Assembly (NCBI GenBank): GCA_900143635.1
Contig: FREY01000004.1
Coordinates: forward strand, 408,097 to 472,096
Direction: 5' to 3'
From: Rhodobacteraceae bacterium Alg231-04
GTDB lineage: Bacteria; Pseudomonadota; Alphaproteobacteria; Rhodobacterales; Rhodobacteraceae
Length of the DNA stretch: 64,000 nucleotides
The notes beneath the pieces are model-generated. The model did no database searches. It saw nothing but the letters and a program-made list of their open reading frames with translations, and had not been told where the DNA came from. A program made the position numbers and the translations under genes. Numbering within the stretch: position 1 is the stretch's first letter; every line of letters starts with the position of its first letter. Below are positions 62,316 through 64,000 of the stretch, piece after piece.

Positions 62316-62708
62316 ATGACTGAGACATTCGAAGACATCAAAATCGTTGACCTTGATGAAGACGCTTCGGGGCCTTACGGAAAAGGTGCCTATACACGGG
62401 TGGTGCTTCGTCTTTCGAAGAATACCCCACAAAGGTGGGCTGATTTATTCAATCAGGCATGGTGTGAGCACTACTACCAGATGAAAAGGGAAGCGTCGGT
62501 TTCGGGTGACGATCTTGAAGTGATTTGTGTGCAGGAAGAACTTGCTCAAGGACTTTTGGACGAATTGAAGGAGGTAACCACCAAGACCAACAACGACTAT
62601 CGCTCTTACCTTGAAGCGCAACATCGACGTAAACAAACAGAAGACGAACAAGCGCAGCGAGAGAGAGAAAAACTTTCCAACCTAAAAGGCCAGTTGAAAT
62701 TCGACTAA
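62316..62708 (+). CDS. protein of unknown function, helical with charged C-terminus
   Basis: The 130-residue protein begins MTETFEDIKIVDLDEDASGPYGKGAYTRVVLRL and ends in a long charged helix (RRKQTEDEQAQREREKLSNLKGQ). An AAAGGAGAAG precedes the ATG at 62316. It follows the lipoprotein gene by 40 bases. No family recognised. Confidence 0.62.
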   Translation: MTETFEDIKIVDLDEDASGPYGKGAYTRVVLRLSKNTPQRWADLFNQAWCEHYYQMKREASVSGDDLEVICVQEELAQGLLDELKEVTTKTNNDYRSYLEAQHRRKQTEDEQAQREREKLSNLKGQLKFD

Positions 62709-62757
62709 ACCTTCAAATTTTTCCAGAACCGCCTAGGCGAAACGTTTTTGCAATGGG

Positions 62758-62785
62758 AAGGCCCGCTAGTTAGTTCTGGCGGGCC
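62758..62785. terminator. hairpin between convergent genes, possible terminator
   Basis: The arms GGCCCGC and GCGGGCC enclose about 11 bases. T-runs are poor, so the call is weak. Confidence 0.4.
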
Positions 62786-62886
62786 ATACTCTTCGTCAAT
62801 GCGGATAAGCTTCCGAAGGTTCTGCTGAGCCTCCCCAATCTATCCGAGTGACAGGAGGGCAAGTAATGCTCTCCTGTATTATTCGT

Positions 62887-63012
62887 TTAGTGGCAGTGAT
62901 ACCCGCCAGTCTTGGTGTTCTTATGACATCCGGCTCCATTTGTTCCGCCCGAGTGGGCGTATGCCGCGCCGGTTATTGCGATGGTGAAAACTGCAAGAAT
63001 AATGCTCTTCAT
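62887..63012 (-). CDS. YHYH-like secreted micro-protein
   Basis: This 41-residue gene is too short for ordinary calling. It encodes a signal peptide (MKSIILAVFTIAITGAAYA) followed by HSGGTNGAGCHKNTKTGGYHCH, the short His/Cys-rich motif known as YHYH in larger secreted proteins. A TAAGGAACA stands at good spacing before the ATG at 63012. The motif may bind metal or calcium. It lies in the mobile region between the convergent hypothetical gene and the next minus-strand genes. Confidence 0.65.
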   Translation of the reverse strand: MKSIILAVFTIAITGAAYAHSGGTNGAGCHKNTKTGGYHCH

Positions 63013-63083
63013 ATTCGATGTTCCTTAAACCGACATTCCCTAAGTGGAACGCCTGTGGTTGCAAGTTGTCGCGGGTTTTCAGC

Positions 63084-63248
63084 TTAATCAAGCCTCTGGG
63101 GCGGGCTTTTCCGCGATTTCGCCTTCCGTGGCGGCTTTAAGGCGATAATCTTGGTCCCTGTTGCCGGTTCAACGCAGTCTTTGGCCCTCTTGACCTCGAT
63201 TTCAACAGACCTGTCGAGCCGCTGGATGGCCGAAAGACTGCCTGCCAA
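63084..63248 (-). CDS. possible small basic protein
   Basis: A 54-residue frame from TTG, ending KPPRKAKSRKSPPQRLD, starts 6 bases after the stop of the next upstream gene and is strongly basic at its end. Only the position and composition support it. It may be a real downstream gene or chance. Confidence 0.3.
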   Translation of the reverse strand: MAGSLSAIQRLDRSVEIEVKRAKDCVEPATGTKIIALKPPRKAKSRKSPPQRLD

Positions 63249-63251
63249 CTT

Positions 63252-63739
63252 TCACGCCGCTTTTTCATCCTGCATCGGTGGTGTGGTCATCAACGCCTTG
63301 TAATAATCAACCAACCACGGCTTAGGGTTATATCCCGTGGCCTCTTTCCTCTTTTCAATCATCGCGTCTATTTCATCTTCGGTTTTGATTGTCTGTTCAG
63401 ATTTCTTGTAGGCAAAGCGGTTATCTAGGTCTGTCATGATTGCTCCTATGTGGTTCAGTTCAATTTTGTTCTTCATCAAATCGTAGGTGGATTGCTTCAA
63501 ATGCACCTTGCAGTACCGGTTAACAATTTCGGCAATGGTGAGATTGTTGGAAGGGTCACCGTTCCAGAACAGTCTCTTCACTTCCCGGTTCGGCTTAATA
63601 AGGTGGGTGCTTGTGAGCATGTCGCGATATGGCTTGTGGTCATACGCAATCCTGATCAAATACAGCACGTAGGCTTCGCGCTGAACTGGTGGAAGCGTGT
63701 AATAGTGACGTGCACAGCCGCTCGACAGTTCATTCACAT
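63252..63739 (-). pseudogene. protein of unknown function, 5' end cut by the IS element
   Basis: The minus-strand frame encodes about 160 residues (NELSSGCARHYYTLPPVQREAYVLYLIRIAYDHKPYRDML..., ending PPMQDEKAA) of unknown family. Its 5' end runs into the left end of an IS3-family element at about 63740, and the extra codons beyond that come from IS sequence. A GTG near the border could serve as a start, but loss of the original N-terminus is more likely. Confidence 0.6.
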
Positions 63740-64000
63740 TGAGCCTCCCCCAATGAAGTGGTCCGCCCCTATGTTTAGGAAAGCGGAGGACCATCGATGG
63801 CTATTAAGAGACCGAAGCCCGAAGAGATTGTCGTGAAGTTACGACAGGTTGAAGTGTTGATGGGGCAAGGGATGCCCCGGATTGATGCAATCCGTCAGAT
63901 CGGCGTGACGGAGCAAACCTATTACCGCTGGAAGAAGAAGTACGGCGGAATGGGCACAGAGCAGCTTAAGGAACTGAAGCGGCTCCAGAAGGAGAACGAG
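63740..64000 (+). mobile_element. IS3-family insertion sequence, left part
   Basis: The element's left end is inferred at about 63740, where TGAGCCTCCCCCAATGAAG begins with TG as IS3-family ends do. The transposase OrfA follows on the plus strand and runs out of the window. The right end is not visible, so the exact inverted repeat cannot be confirmed. Confidence 0.7.
63797..64000 (+). CDS. IS3-family transposase OrfA (partial)
   Basis: The partial frame MAIKRPKPEEIVVKLRQVEV... carries the IS3 OrfA helix-turn-helix: VLMGQGMPRIDAIRQIGVTEQTYYRWKKKYGGM. It continues into a leucine-rich oligomerisation helix (LKELKRLQKENE) and runs past the window end. OrfA binds the element ends; OrfB, the DDE transposase, should follow by frameshift outside the window. 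Confidence 0.85.
   Translation, partial: MAIKRPKPEEIVVKLRQVEVLMGQGMPRIDAIRQIGVTEQTYYRWKKKYGGMGTEQLKELKRLQKENE

Overview
The window is most likely chromosomal DNA of a marine alphaproteobacterium of the Roseobacter group (Rhodobacteraceae). I infer this from the GC-rich, densely packed operons, a dimethylsulfoniopropionate (DMSP) demethylation pair (dmdA-acuI), the trgA-trgB-cysK order known from Rhodobacter, an SspB of alphaproteobacterial type, and a circularly permuted two-piece tmRNA that encodes the tag ANDNRAPVALAA. No database search was run; names rest on motifs and on remembered family members.

Layout. 0-6.9 kb: a small exported protein, sspB, a chromate pair (rhodanese-ChrB fusion, ChrA), then tmRNA and a TenA-like gene flanked by two paralogous NTF2/SnoaL-like genes. 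6.1-10.6 kb: a FadR-type GntR regulator divergent from a DUF2182-DUF1326-dmdA-acuI operon, with two operator-like palindromes between. 10.7-18.4 kb: a class V aminotransferase, a cyclopropane fatty acid synthase, trgA-trgB-cysK and a large mechanosensitive channel. 18.6-23.4 kb: tRNA-Ser(GGA) and an RND efflux adaptor-pump pair with a strong terminator. 23.5-27.3 kb: a three-subunit molybdenum hydroxylase plus a MoaD-like protein. 27.8-32.5 kb: an ABC exporter with an AttH/CrtC-like lipocalin, and a small K+ channel. 32.5-35.7 kb: cardiolipin synthase and an arylsulfatase. 35.8-42.0 kb: a complete MoxR-DUF58-DUF4381-BatA-BatB/C-BatD operon. 42.1-44.9 kb: a BrkB-family protein and an octaheme cytochrome c with a helical-repeat tail. 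45.3-47.2 kb: rlmE and ppx/gppA. 47.4-49.8 kb: a small protein, a methylenetetrahydrofolate reductase-like protein and a methyltetrahydrofolate methyltransferase, which fit a split methionine synthase. 49.9-54.7 kb: four tightly coupled genes for exported proteins led by a von Willebrand A protein that carries an in-frame TGA. 55.0-58.8 kb: a DoeD-DoeA-M20 deacetylase operon of ectoine-degradation type.

From about 58.88 kb to the right end the character changes. A 19-base fragment of a tRNA-Ser 3' end marks an integration junction. Beyond it lie small, more AT-rich genes: GIY-YIG/Seg-like phage proteins, an H-NS-like protein, a lipoprotein, a YHYH-like micro-gene, repeated 5' leaders and CTAAATA boxes. 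The window ends in an IS3-family element that interrupts a gene. The element's other end, with the intact tRNA-Ser and probably an integrase, should lie beyond the window.

The most novel candidates are the four-gene exported VWA operon with its internal stop, the integrated phage-like element, and the octaheme cytochrome/BrkB pair next to the Bat operon. The two-piece tmRNA and the YHYH-like, 37-residue and 46-residue genes are easily missed by ORF-based annotation.
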